DNA from: an uncultured Prevotella sp.
GTDB lineage: Bacteria; Bacteroidota; Bacteroidia; Bacteroidales; Bacteroidaceae
Direction: 5' to 3'
NCBI GenBank assembly: GCA_937916405.1
Contig: CALFUF010000057.1
Span: forward strand, 1-30,882
Length of the DNA: 30,882 nucleotides
The notes under the pieces were generated by a model. The model saw nothing but the letters and a program-made list of their open reading frames with translations. It was not told where the DNA came from and did no database searches. Below are positions 15,724 to 24,144 of the stretch, one piece after another (within the stretch, counting starts at the first letter, position 1; the number at the start of each line of letters is the position of its first letter). The translations under genes were made by a program, and so were the position numbers.

Positions 15724-18483
15724 CTATTTATCTTTAAAGAAGTCTTTCTTTTGTTTTCTTGCCTCACTCAGAGGAAGCAAATGGGTTTGCTCCTGCTCGT
15801 ATTCCTCACGCAGATGCTTGTATTTCTCATCCAGTTCCACCTCCACCTTCGCCTCCTCTTCCTTGTTGAGCAAACGTGCAGCCACCAAGGCATTCTGGGA
15901 GGCGTCCTTCATCCATACGACAGGTCCCCCGTAAACAGGAGCTATCTTCAAGGCGACATGTAGCTCACTGGTGGTCGCACCCCCGATCATGATAGGTATC
16001 TCCAATCCTGCCCGTTGCATCTCATGCGCCACATTAACCATCTCCTCCAGACTTGGGGTAATCAATCCCGAGAGCCCGATGATATCCGCCTTCACCTCTA
16101 TCGCCTTACGGACAATCTGCTCGGCAGGAACCATCACACCCATATCCACTACCTCATAACCATTGCAGGCAAGGACGACGGCAACGATGTTCTTGCCAAT
16201 ATCATGAACGTCACCTTTGACAGTGGCAAGGAGCACCTTTCCGGCTTTCTTACCCTCTCCCTCCTGTTGTCGCTCAATGACGGGTTGCAGGATCTCCACC
16301 GCCTGCTTCATGGTACGTGCCGTCTTCACCACTTGCGGCAGGAACATCTTTCCACTGCCGAACAGTCGTCCCACCTCATTCATACCATCCATCAAAGGAC
16401 CTTCTATAATCTTAACAGCCTGTGGGTATTGAGACAATGCCTCGCTTAAATCTTGTTGCAGATAGTCACCTATTCCCTTGATTAACGCATATTGCAGACG
16501 CTGCTCCAGACTATCCTCACGCCATTTCTCTTGTTGTGGCTGTGACGACAGCCCTGCAGATGAGGGCTGTGACTGCTGCTCCTCCAACAGTTGATTGGCA
16601 AGTTCCGTCAAAGCCTCGGCAGCTCCCTTACGACGATTCAAGATGACATCCTCAATCACCTTCAGCTGGTCTTGAGGAATGTCACTATACAGTACTTTCG
16701 TAGCAGGATTGACGATACCAAAGTCCATTCCCTGTTGGATGGCATGATAGAGGAAGACGGCATGCATCGCCTCGCGGATATAGTTGTTACCACGGAAGGA
16801 GAACGACAGGTTGCTGACACCTCCACTGACATGGGCACCAGGAAGGTGCTGACGAATCCAACCAGTGGCTTTGATAAAGTCGGCGGCATAACTGTCATGC
16901 TCCTCCATACCTGTTGCCACGGCAAGGACATTGGGGTCGAAGATAATATCTAACGGATTCATGCCAACATGCTCAGTAAGAATGCGATACGAGCGTTCAG
17001 CAATCTCGATACGACGTTCGTAGCTGGTAGCCTGCCCTTGTTCGTCGAAGCACATCACAACAACAGCGGCACCATAGCGCATGACATCCTTGGCATGCTG
17101 GACAAACACCTCCTCCCCCTCTTTCAGCGATATGGAATTGACGATACTCTTTCCTTGCACGCACTTCAATCCGGCTTTGATCACCTCCCAGTCGGAGGAG
17201 TCTATCATAACAGGGACAGAGGCGATATCCGGCTCGGCGGCAATCATATTGAGGAAGGTCGTCATCTCTGTGCAGGCATCCAACAGTCCGTCATCCATAT
17301 TGATATCTATCACCAAGGCACCGTCAGCGACTTGCTTACGGGCAATGGCTATCGCCTCGTCGTATTTCTTCTCCTTGATGAGTCGAAGGAACTTTCGGGA
17401 TCCTGCCACATTACAGCGTTCACCCACATTCACGAAATGTACCTCAGGTGTCACGTCCAACGGTTCCAGACCGCTCAGCCACATCGTCTCTGGCTTGCAG
17501 ACAGGCTGATGCGGTTGTTTACCTTCGACCAAGGGGATATATTTCTCTATAAAATGCTCATCAGTACCGCAACAGCCTCCGATGATGTTGACAAGACCCT
17601 CATCCACCATTTTACCCATCTGCGGTGCCATCGATTCTGCCGTCTCATCATAAAGTCCCATCGAGTTTGGTAACCCGGCATTGGGATAGGCACTAATATA
17701 ATAAGGTGCTTTCTGGGCTAGTTGGCGCAAGAAGGTAATCATCTGACTGGCTCCAAACGAGCAGTTCAGTCCTACTGAGAAGACAGGATAGCTGCTGATA
17801 CTGGCAAGAAAAGCCTCCAATGTCTGTCCACTCAACGTACGACCTGCCAGGTCACTGACAGTCACACTAAGCATAATAGGTAACTCCACGCTACGCTGTT
17901 GCATCACCGTCATCGCTGCGTCGATAGCGACTTTTGCATTAAGTGTGTCGAAGATCGTCTCAATAAGCAGAGCGTCCACCCCACCCTCGATCAGTCCGTC
18001 AATCTGCTCACTGTATGCACGATACAGTTCGTCATAGGTCAGATCACGGGCGGCAGGATTACTCACATCGGGAGACATGGAACAGGTCTTGTTCGTAGGA
18101 CCTATACTTCCTGCGACAAAACGAGGCTTCTCGTCTGTGGAGAATTCATCAGCCACCTTACGGGCTATCCTGGCTCCCTCGTATGCCATCTCTCTGGCAA
18201 ATGCCTTCAGATGATAATCTGCCTGAGATATGCGCTGTGAACTGAAGGTATTGGTGGAGATGATATCCGCACCTACCTCAAGGTACTTACGATGGATGTC
18301 CTCCACAATATCCGGACAGGTCAGACAGAGCATGTCGTTATTGCCCTTCATCTGTCCTGGAATATCGAGGAAGCGAGTGCCTCGGAATGCCGACTCAGAG
18401 AGGTTATACTTCTGAATCATCGTACCCGTCGCACCGTCCAGTACCAGTATTCGTTGTTTGGTTAAGTCTTGTAGTCTCTTCAT
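15724..18483 (-). CDS. metH: Cobalamin-dependent methionine synthase without the reactivation domain
   Basis: 919 residues. The N-terminal homocysteine-binding barrel has the zinc cysteines in GLNCSFGA and GGCCGT (C304, C305). The pterin-binding barrel runs from about 345 to 600 (VGERCNVAGSRKF, VMIDSSDW). A helical cap and the B12-binding Rossmann domain follow with DVHDIG (lower axial His, H760). The chain ends about 35 residues after the B12 domain, so the AdoMet-binding activation domain of the ~1227-residue E. coli enzyme is absent. The enzyme moves a methyl group from methyltetrahydrofolate to homocysteine. Without the last domain, reactivation of oxidised cobalamin would need a separate protein. 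A Gln/Ser/Pro-rich insert lies in the cap near residue 635. The start ATG directly abuts the smpB stop (TAAATG). Confidence 0.96.
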   Translation of the reverse strand: MKRLQDLTKQRILVLDGATGTMIQKYNLSESAFRGTRFLDIPGQMKGNNDMLCLTCPDIVEDIHRKYLEVGADIISTNTFSSQRISQADYHLKAFAREMAYEGARIARKVADEFSTDEKPRFVAGSIGPTNKTCSMSPDVSNPAARDLTYDELYRAYSEQIDGLIEGGVDALLIETIFDTLNAKVAIDAAMTVMQQRSVELPIMLSVTVSDLAGRTLSGQTLEAFLASISSYPVFSVGLNCSFGASQMITFLRQLAQKAPYYISAYPNAGLPNSMGLYDETAESMAPQMGKMVDEGLVNIIGGCCGTDEHFIEKYIPLVEGKQPHQPVCKPETMWLSGLEPLDVTPEVHFVNVGERCNVAGSRKFLRLIKEKKYDEAIAIARKQVADGALVIDINMDDGLLDACTEMTTFLNMIAAEPDIASVPVMIDSSDWEVIKAGLKCVQGKSIVNSISLKEGEEVFVQHAKDVMRYGAAVVVMCFDEQGQATSYERRIEIAERSYRILTEHVGMNPLDIIFDPNVLAVATGMEEHDSYAADFIKATGWIRQHLPGAHVSGGVSNLSFSFRGNNYIREAMHAVFLYHAIQQGMDFGIVNPATKVLYSDIPQDQLKVIEDVILNRRKGAAEALTELANQLLEEQQSQPSSAGLSSQPQQEKWREDSLEQRLQYALIKGIGDYLQQDLSEALSQYPQAVKIIEGPLMDGMNEVGRLFGSGKMFLPQVVKTARTMKQAVEILQPVIERQQEGEGKKAGKVLLATVKGDVHDIGKNIVAVVLACNGYEVVDMGVMVPAEQIVRKAIEVKADIIGLSGLITPSLEEMVNVAHEMQRAGLEIPIMIGGATTSELHVALKIAPVYGGPVVWMKDASQNALVAARLLNKEEEAKVEVELDEKYKHLREEYEQEQTHLLPLSEARKQKKDFFKDK

Positions 18484-18963
18484 TTAGTAATGTTTCATCA
18501 CGCGATCCATCTCCCGCTTGTCTTCCTTTTCCTTCAAGGTCTGACGCTTGTCAAACTCCTTTTTACCCTTACAGAGGGCGATATCCATTTTGGCTCGTCC
18601 ATGCTCGTCGATAAAGACCAATAAGGGGACGATGGTGTATCCTGTCTGTTTGGTAGCGGCATGTAGCTTTTGTATTTCCTTCTTCGTCAGCAACAGCTTA
18701 CGGTCTCGCTTCATCTCATGGTTGTTATAGGAACCATAGAAATAAGGGGAGATATTCATGCCCTTCACCCATATCTCGCCATTATTGATAAAACAATAGG
18801 TATCCACCAGACTTGCCTTGCCCAGGCGGATGGATTTGATCTCCGTACCTGTCAAGACAATTCCTGCCGTATAGGTCTCGATGAAGAAATACTCAAACGA
18901 TGCCTTCTTGTTGCGTATCTGTATAGGACTCTTCTTCCTGATTTTCTCTTCGTCTTTATTCAT
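18484..18963 (-). CDS. smpB: SsrA-binding protein SmpB
   Basis: 159 residues, the normal length. The family fold is clear: NKKASFEYFFIETYTAGIVLTGTEIKSIRLGKASLVDTYC (the conserved EIKS.R tmRNA-binding strand), then HEMKRDRKLLLTKKEI, and a lysine-rich C-terminal tail (KGKKEFDKRQTLKEKEDKREMDR) that enters the ribosomal decoding site. SmpB brings tmRNA to stalled ribosomes for rescue and tagging of the peptide. The gene is fourth from the end of the operon, 4 bases after the DUF4375 gene, and its TAA is followed at once by the metH ATG, so its translation may feed that of metH. Confidence 0.97.
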   Translation of the reverse strand: MNKDEEKIRKKSPIQIRNKKASFEYFFIETYTAGIVLTGTEIKSIRLGKASLVDTYCFINNGEIWVKGMNISPYFYGSYNNHEMKRDRKLLLTKKEIQKLHAATKQTGYTIVPLLVFIDEHGRAKMDIALCKGKKEFDKRQTLKEKEDKREMDRVMKHY

Positions 18964-18967
18964 TTAT

Positions 18968-19474
18968 TTATTTCTCTATATGAGCAAACTGCTCAATATG
19001 CTGGTCGATATACTCAGCTATCTGTTCCGTCCACGACTCCTCGTTCTCCACAAAGGTGTCGTCCATATCGTCAAACTCAGGGAACTGCTCAAACAGTGCC
19101 ATGAACTCATCCTCCGTACAATCCTGCTCTATCTTCTCATGATGCTTCAGATAAAGCGTATGGGCATCATAGATCAGTTTGGACAAGTCACGCAACCCCC
19201 ATAACTTCACAGCCTTGGCAAAGGGGTTCTTAAAGATAAAGGGACCATAGCCGTTGTGTATCAGTTGCACAAAGCCGCCGTCCATCACTTCCTCATGCAG
19301 GATATCCCAGGCTAGGAGGGTAATCTGGTCGGCATTCAACAGCGCCATCGTCTCTGTTGTCAGCTCGTCATGAATACCTTGACGGATAGCATGGATAAAG
19401 ACCCCCACAAAGGTATCCATACCCTCCTGTGCCGCCTGCTGCAGGGCACTGTCTTTGATTGTTATCTCTATCAT
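18968..19474 (-). CDS. DUF4375 (DMP19-like) protein
   Basis: 168 residues, acidic and mostly helical, without signal peptide or membrane segment, so probably cytoplasmic. The segment QITLLAWDILHEEVMDGGFVQLIHNGYGPFIFKNPFAKAVKLWG is the signature of DUF4375/DMP19 proteins. A DMP19-type protein has been described as a DNA mimic in Neisseria. The very acidic C-terminal half (FPEFDDMDDTFVENEESWTE) would fit that idea, but this is inference. Its ATG overlaps the stop of the lipoprotein gene upstream (ATGA), and smpB begins 4 bases after its own stop. Confidence 0.85.
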   Translation of the reverse strand: MIEITIKDSALQQAAQEGMDTFVGVFIHAIRQGIHDELTTETMALLNADQITLLAWDILHEEVMDGGFVQLIHNGYGPFIFKNPFAKAVKLWGLRDLSKLIYDAHTLYLKHHEKIEQDCTEDEFMALFEQFPEFDDMDDTFVENEESWTEQIAEYIDQHIEQFAHIEK

Positions 19475-20097
19475 AGCTCGATGATTACCTCTTCGAAATT
19501 TCCCTCCTTATTAATAATATACCTACAAGCGGTCTCCTCGCTTTCTGTCTCATCGTCCTCACCACGGAAGTAGCTGACAAGGGTGACCTCATAATTGCTG
19601 GTGATATAATACTCTTGGCGCATCAGCCCGAGCGAACCGTTCCTGTCCTCAATCTTCTGTTCATAGATACAAAGACGGTCGACTAACACATAATCACGAT
19701 TCATCGTACAGAGGTAAAGCGAGACGTTGGTGGAGTCCAGTTTCTCACCCACCAACATCATGTGATAGTCTTGATAGGATGGTAACTTGACAGCATAAAG
19801 CTCCACATTACTCTCATAGTCAAAACGGGTGTTATAGACTGCTGGTACCTTCATCATCTGAGGTAGATACTCTACAAACTCTGGAGAGTATTTCATAGGA
19901 ACAGACTTCATGGAGAGTGAGTCAAAGAAAGCCAAGACTGGGTCACTGGCGACGGGTTTAAATAATTCCTTCTCCATCTCTGCCTTACGAATACTGTCTA
20001 TCATACCCGCATAGTCTTCCGGACGCTTCCTGTTACCACAAGAGAACGTAAGCAACAAGGCTCCTAACAACACTACAATATATCCTATTTTCTTCAT
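19471..20097 (-). CDS. DUF4738-type lipoprotein
   Basis: 208 residues from the ATG at 20097, which opens on a lipoprotein signal peptide (MKKIGYIVVLLGALLLTFSC, lipidated Cys at 20). The in-frame start 13 codons upstream would overlap the promoter and bury the signal. The body, with KAEMEKELFKPVASDPVLAFFDSLSMKSVPMKY and YVLVDRLCIYEQKIEDRNGSLGLMRQEYYITSNYEVTLV, resembles the DUF4738 family of Bacteroidales lipoproteins with no known role. It ends in a variable acidic stretch. First gene of the six-gene operon, and its message should start only a few bases before the ATG. Confidence 0.75.
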   Translation of the reverse strand: MKKIGYIVVLLGALLLTFSCGNRKRPEDYAGMIDSIRKAEMEKELFKPVASDPVLAFFDSLSMKSVPMKYSPEFVEYLPQMMKVPAVYNTRFDYESNVELYAVKLPSYQDYHMMLVGEKLDSTNVSLYLCTMNRDYVLVDRLCIYEQKIEDRNGSLGLMRQEYYITSNYEVTLVSYFRGEDDETESEETACRYIINKEGNFEEVIIEL

Positions 20098-20105
20098 TTT
20101 GTCTA

Positions 20106-20137
20106 CAAAAGTAGTGATTTCTGTATTAATTGCCAAA
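20106..20137 (-). promoter_or_regulatory. Promoter of the DUF4738-smpB-metH operon, nearly touching the start codon
   Basis: On the minus strand TTTG (20134-20137), a 20-base spacer and TACTTTTG (20106-20113) match the consensus. Only 8 bases lie between the -7 box and the ATG at 20097, so the transcript should carry a leader of about 1-5 bases. Confidence 0.7.
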
Positions 20138-20226
20138 TAAATACCTTAAAAGAATCAAAAAAAGGCTGGTTGCACATAGTATTTATCAAAAAACGAAGGG
20201 CAGAATCCTTAAATGATGTAAAAGTC

Positions 20227-20257
20227 TTTGCCATAAAGAAATTTTGCGCTACCTTTG
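20227..20257 (+). promoter_or_regulatory. Promoter of the T9SS plug gene, nearly touching the start codon
   Basis: TTTG (20227-20230), a 19-base spacer and TACCTTTG (20250-20257) match the consensus exactly. The first ATG of the gene (20267) is 9 bases after the -7 box. A second ATG at 20279 would allow a leader of about 15 bases. Confidence 0.75.
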
Positions 20258-20266
20258 ACCCACGAT

Positions 20267-21481
20267 ATGAAGAAAGAGATGTTGTTTGCTTTGTTGTTTC
20301 TTGCAATGACTATGCAGGCTGGCAACAAGATATACTCCCCGATGGTCAAGACATTGACGACCATCGTTAATGACGACTGGCAGAACCGTCCTGTGATGGA
20401 ACTGGGCAGTCGGGATGTGCTGCATATAGGATTCGATGAGCTGTCATATGACTCTCATCGTTACATCTGCCATCTTACCCGTTGCGAGGCTGACTGGTCG
20501 GAGGCAACAGAAGTCTTCGAGAGTGACTGGCTGCAAGGGTTCAACGACTATCCCTTAGAGGATTATCAGAACTCTCTGAACACCACTGTCAACTATACGC
20601 ATTATGAGTTCACTATACCTAATAGTCAATGCCGGATTCGTATGAGTGGTAACTATCGGTTGAGTATTTATGATGAGGATAATGGACATGAGAAAATACT
20701 CGATGCCGAGTTTTATGTCGTTGAGCCCATCGCTAATTTAGGACTTAACCTCACCACAAATACCGACATAGATTTTAACAAGAGTCACCAACAACTGTCG
20801 ATCACTTTAGAATATAAAGACCTCAATGTGGTTCGCCCAGAGGATGAGGTATATACTGTCATCATGCAGAACTGGAACGAGCAAACGGCACGAATAAACC
20901 CCACCCCACAATATACTTACCATCAGGGACAACGATGGGACCATCATAGGGAGCTTATTTTCGACGCAGGGAATGAGTATCATAAATTTGAGGTGCTTGA
21001 TGTCAGTCACCCCACCATGGGTATTGACCGTATTGGATGGGACGGAGAACACTATCAGGCTTTTCCCTTTACCACAACCATACGCCGTAACTATCTGACG
21101 GATGAGTCTGCTAACGGTGCTTTCTATATCCGTAATAGCGATTGGTCTGAAAGTGCCTATACTTGTGACTACGTATGGGTCAACTATACCTTAGAGGCTC
21201 CATATAGCGGAGAGATTTACCTACAAGGTCAATGGACGAATAATGCTGATGAGACTGCCTATCAGATGCAATATGACACAAACAGTCAATGCTATCTGGC
21301 GCAAGTTATGCAGAAACAAGGTTATTATTCTTATCAGTATGTGGATAAGAATGGACGAACGGCACCTACAGAAGGTAATTTCTTTCAGACAAGAAACAAA
21401 TACCAAGTACTGGTATATTATAAAGGATTAGGCGATCGCACCTGGCGATTGGTCGGTTATCGTGGATTGGAGGCGCGATAA
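20267..21481 (+). CDS. Type IX secretion system plug protein (DUF5103)
   Basis: 404 residues from the ATG at 20267. The signal peptide is MKKEMLFALLFLAMTMQAGN. The 12-base-longer start would lie in the promoter. The family pattern is clear: LEVRVL-type N-terminal strands with CHLTRCEADWSEATEVFESDWLQGFNDYPLEDYQNSLNTTVNYTHYEFTIPN, the YVVEPIANLGLNLTTNTDIDFN segment, and a C-terminal NGAFYIRNSDW...YVWVNYTLEAP domain. In Flavobacterium the Plug protein closes the periplasmic side of the giant SprA translocon, so this protein is expected in the periplasm at the outer membrane. It supports presence of type IX secretion in the organism. Its 3' end overlaps the opposing regulator gene by 25 bp. Confidence 0.88.
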   Translation: MKKEMLFALLFLAMTMQAGNKIYSPMVKTLTTIVNDDWQNRPVMELGSRDVLHIGFDELSYDSHRYICHLTRCEADWSEATEVFESDWLQGFNDYPLEDYQNSLNTTVNYTHYEFTIPNSQCRIRMSGNYRLSIYDEDNGHEKILDAEFYVVEPIANLGLNLTTNTDIDFNKSHQQLSITLEYKDLNVVRPEDEVYTVIMQNWNEQTARINPTPQYTYHQGQRWDHHRELIFDAGNEYHKFEVLDVSHPTMGIDRIGWDGEHYQAFPFTTTIRRNYLTDESANGAFYIRNSDWSESAYTCDYVWVNYTLEAPYSGEIYLQGQWTNNADETAYQMQYDTNSQCYLAQVMQKQGYYSYQYVDKNGRTAPTEGNFFQTRNKYQVLVYYKGLGDRTWRLVGYRGLEAR

Positions 21482-23904
21482 TCGTTAGGTGTCTGGCGAT
21501 ACTGATGATAGAAACTGGCTATCATAAAATCTGTTGAGGAGAAATTCAGTTCCTCCGCAATCTCATCGACACTCTTATCACTATTCAATAACAAATCCTC
21601 CACACGCTGCAAGCGAAGTTTCAATACAACAGTACGTGGGGTCTTATAAAGATCGGATGACATCTCCTCATAGAAATCTTTGACATCCATCTGTGCCACC
21701 TTTGCCAATTGGTACATCGTGAGATCTTCAGGATGACTATTCACATAAGGTACTACCTTCGTCATCACATCCGAGAAAGCAGCCTCGGCATCATGATGAC
21801 GAATAGTCTCCGCATCAATCATGGGAATTAGTGTTTCCTTCTCCATATTCTCACACATCGTCGCAAAGGTCTTGATTCGCTTAATAATACTACCTTCCAC
21901 ATTACTACGTTTTAACTTCAAACGCGTATTGAAATTATAGTACACGAAATTGGCTATCAGTACTCCTAGTATCAAAAGTCCTAAGGTGACATACACTATG
22001 GTCATACGCCACCATGGCTCTTCAACAGAAAGTTTCCAGACATAAGGCTCTACCTGCCAGTCGTCAGGTGTCATGGATGTCTGCACTTCTATCTGATACT
22101 TTCCTGGAGGAATAGCAATGATAGAATAATGGAGCATACCTTGACTATCTACTCTTCCTGTACCATCGTGAACAGAATATATTTCCCACTCATCCTGGAA
22201 ACCTTTTACTCGTATTCTATAAAAAGTTTGGATGGGACGGAAATAATTCAAACCAGTAAATAACAATGAGAGGTTGTTCTGGTTGTAATTCACATTAATT
22301 TCTGTGGCACGTGTTATCGCACGGTCAAGAATGACCTTTCCTTCCAACTCTGTTCCCGGATGAATCGTTCTACCATTAACCGACAAGCGTATGAGTTTGG
22401 GATATAACTTGATGTCTATCCTTTTCGTCGTATGAAAAAGGCTGGGATTAAACTTCACGATATAGTCTATAGACTGCATGATGATAGAGCCGTCCTCCAA
22501 CCGCTTGGCATATCCATTAAGGAATGAACTGGTTGGGACATTATCGTTCTCGTCAAAACTAACCACCCGCATCAGGGAGTCGTTCTGCATAATCAAGCAT
22601 GAAATACCATTACTGGTGCTTACCCAGATATTATGGTCGTTATCCTCTATGATTGAATGAATGACATTATTGTTTAATCCATCCTCATTATTAATAATAA
22701 GAGGGTGCTCGTCTTTCTCTGACAGATATCGTCTTACTCCAGTATAGGTGCCATACCATTTCCAACCACGGCTATCATGATAAACACAGTTGACACGTCG
22801 GGGCAATGTCTCTTGCGTTTCCTTCTGTGAATCATGAGCAAGCATCTCCGCATATTCTTTCGCCTTGGGATCAGTCCATTTCAGAATCTTAAAAGGTGAT
22901 GTGTGAGGTTTTGAATAGAGTAAGCCCTTTTTCTCCGTACCAGCCCACATACCTCCTTGGAGATCGAATGCGATATCATTGATGTCTGTATTGATCTCTT
23001 CATAGCTGGTACTCATCAACGTTGGAAAGTGCTGTTTCTCCCCTGTGGTGATATTATAAGTCCAATACCCATATTGGCAGGCTATATAGAGTAGTCCTTC
23101 ATGGATATCCATATTGTTAAGATGATATGGGGTCTCCATCAGGATCTTACTCTCTCCAGAAAGGGCATCAATACGCATAAAGATGGCATCTTTCTCTCCG
23201 TTCCTGATTTGATAATAGCCATCATGGTTATAAAATACGATGGTGGTATTCTGATACTTGGCGGCTTGGACTTTGTCCAATGGGGTCTTTATATATACTA
23301 AAGCTCCCGTAGTTGTATTGAATGCCTCGATGCTGCTGTCGTCATAAAACAGCAGCAACAGGTTTTTATAGTTACCAACATCCTGGAGTTTTTTCCCTTT
23401 CCTGACAGGGAAATTCTTCTTTAACTTGCAATTGTATAATTGGTTGTTGGATAATAACAACAGACTGCCATCCTCATCCACAAATAAATCTTCAGCGTTT
23501 TTGTCAAATCCCATCTCCCTCAGCACACCAGGCACATCGGAGATAAAACGCTCTGTCAACAAGTTGATGCAGGTAACTTGATATTTGTCCTTTACCCATA
23601 GATGATGGGCTTTGTCAAAATACAAATGATAATGTCCTTCATATTTGGGAAGCTCATAAATGTCTTCCGACTGGGCATCAATATGATTAAAGGATGAGCC
23701 GTTATAAAAATTGATATGACCGATAGAGCTAATCACCATACGTCCCGTCTTGGTACAGATAATCACCTGTGCACCATTATCCGCCAAACCCTCAGAAGCA
23801 TCATGAACTTTAAATAAACGGTCAGACTCAGTTGCATGAATAGATAAGGCTATCGTCAATAGAATTGACAATACCAACCAACACAACTTTCCTCTAATTC
23901 TCAT
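21457..23904 (-). CDS. Membrane-bound AraC-type regulator with propeller and Y_Y_Y sensor, no kinase
   Basis: 815 residues from the ATG at 23904; the alternative two codons upstream is a GTG. A signal peptide (about 1-25) leads into a periplasmic two-component-type beta-propeller, then a Y_Y_Y domain (NVNYNQNNLSLLFTGLNYF...YRIRVKGFQDEW, about 540-620). One membrane helix follows (VTLGLLILGVLIANFVYY, about 642-660), then an AraC DNA-binding domain at the end (LTMYQLAKVAQMDVKDFYEEM...VDEIAEELNFSSTDFMIASFYHQYRQTPNDYR). The histidine kinase, ATPase and receiver parts of a hybrid two-component system are absent: only about 60 residues separate the membrane helix from the HTH domain. It should sense a periplasmic ligand and act on DNA directly. 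The target is unknown. Confidence 0.9.
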   Translation of the reverse strand: MRIRGKLCWLVLSILLTIALSIHATESDRLFKVHDASEGLADNGAQVIICTKTGRMVISSIGHINFYNGSSFNHIDAQSEDIYELPKYEGHYHLYFDKAHHLWVKDKYQVTCINLLTERFISDVPGVLREMGFDKNAEDLFVDEDGSLLLLSNNQLYNCKLKKNFPVRKGKKLQDVGNYKNLLLLFYDDSSIEAFNTTTGALVYIKTPLDKVQAAKYQNTTIVFYNHDGYYQIRNGEKDAIFMRIDALSGESKILMETPYHLNNMDIHEGLLYIACQYGYWTYNITTGEKQHFPTLMSTSYEEINTDINDIAFDLQGGMWAGTEKKGLLYSKPHTSPFKILKWTDPKAKEYAEMLAHDSQKETQETLPRRVNCVYHDSRGWKWYGTYTGVRRYLSEKDEHPLIINNEDGLNNNVIHSIIEDNDHNIWVSTSNGISCLIMQNDSLMRVVSFDENDNVPTSSFLNGYAKRLEDGSIIMQSIDYIVKFNPSLFHTTKRIDIKLYPKLIRLSVNGRTIHPGTELEGKVILDRAITRATEINVNYNQNNLSLLFTGLNYFRPIQTFYRIRVKGFQDEWEIYSVHDGTGRVDSQGMLHYSIIAIPPGKYQIEVQTSMTPDDWQVEPYVWKLSVEEPWWRMTIVYVTLGLLILGVLIANFVYYNFNTRLKLKRSNVEGSIIKRIKTFATMCENMEKETLIPMIDAETIRHHDAEAAFSDVMTKVVPYVNSHPEDLTMYQLAKVAQMDVKDFYEEMSSDLYKTPRTVVLKLRLQRVEDLLLNSDKSVDEIAEELNFSSTDFMIASFYHQYRQTPNDYRASNPR

Positions 23905-23937
23905 ATTCACAATTTAAGGTTTTTAGCCTATCGGTTG

Positions 23938-23968
23938 CAAATATAAGGAAAAAGTTTTGATTACCAAA
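23938..23968 (-). promoter_or_regulatory. Promoter of the AraC-type regulator
   Basis: On the minus strand TTTG (23965-23968), a 19-base spacer and TATATTTG (23938-23945) match the consensus. The start of transcription is near 23933, about 29 bases before the ATG. It sits just downstream of the tRNA-Pro terminator. Confidence 0.7.
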
Positions 23969-23978
23969 CAAAATTCGC

Positions 23979-24012
23979 AAAAAAAGAGTCCTCTTCACAG
24001 AAGAGAACCCTT
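23979..24012 (-). terminator. Terminator after tRNA-Pro
   Basis: On the minus strand GGGTTCTCTTC (24002-24012) pairs with GAAGAGGACTC (23986-23996), 11 bp with two G-U pairs, followed by seven Ts (23979-23985). It separates the tRNA from the regulator promoter only about 10 bases further on. Confidence 0.85.
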
Positions 24013-24017
24013 GGGTC

Positions 24018-24090
24018 GAGGTGACAGGACTCGAACCTGCGACAGCCTGGTCCCAAACCAGGAACGCTACCAACTGCGCTACACCTCGTT
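24018..24090 (-). tRNA. tRNA-Pro (anticodon TGG)
   Basis: On the minus strand the 7-bp acceptor stem CGAGGTG / CACCTCG closes the cloverleaf. The anticodon stem CCTGG / CCAGG holds the loop TTTGGGA with anticodon TGG, and the T arm is GCAGG-TTCGAGT-CCTGT. The discriminator is A. CCA is not encoded. It has its own promoter and terminator. Confidence 0.97.
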
Positions 24091-24103
24091 TTTTGCGGCT
24101 GCA

Positions 24104-24133
24104 AAGGTACACATTTTTTGTGACCCTTGCAAA
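24104..24133 (-). promoter_or_regulatory. Promoter of tRNA-Pro
   Basis: On the minus strand TTTG (24130-24133), an 18-base spacer and TACCTTTG (24104-24111) match the consensus. The tRNA begins at 24090, about 13 bases after the -7 box. The -33 box is 12 bases beyond the stop of the serine palmitoyltransferase gene. Confidence 0.7.
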
Positions 24134-24144
24134 TTTTTCCGCAA

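Noticed and set aside
16969..17673. Plus-strand ORF of 234 residues
   Set aside because: Antisense shadow of metH, with no start context, promoter or family signature.
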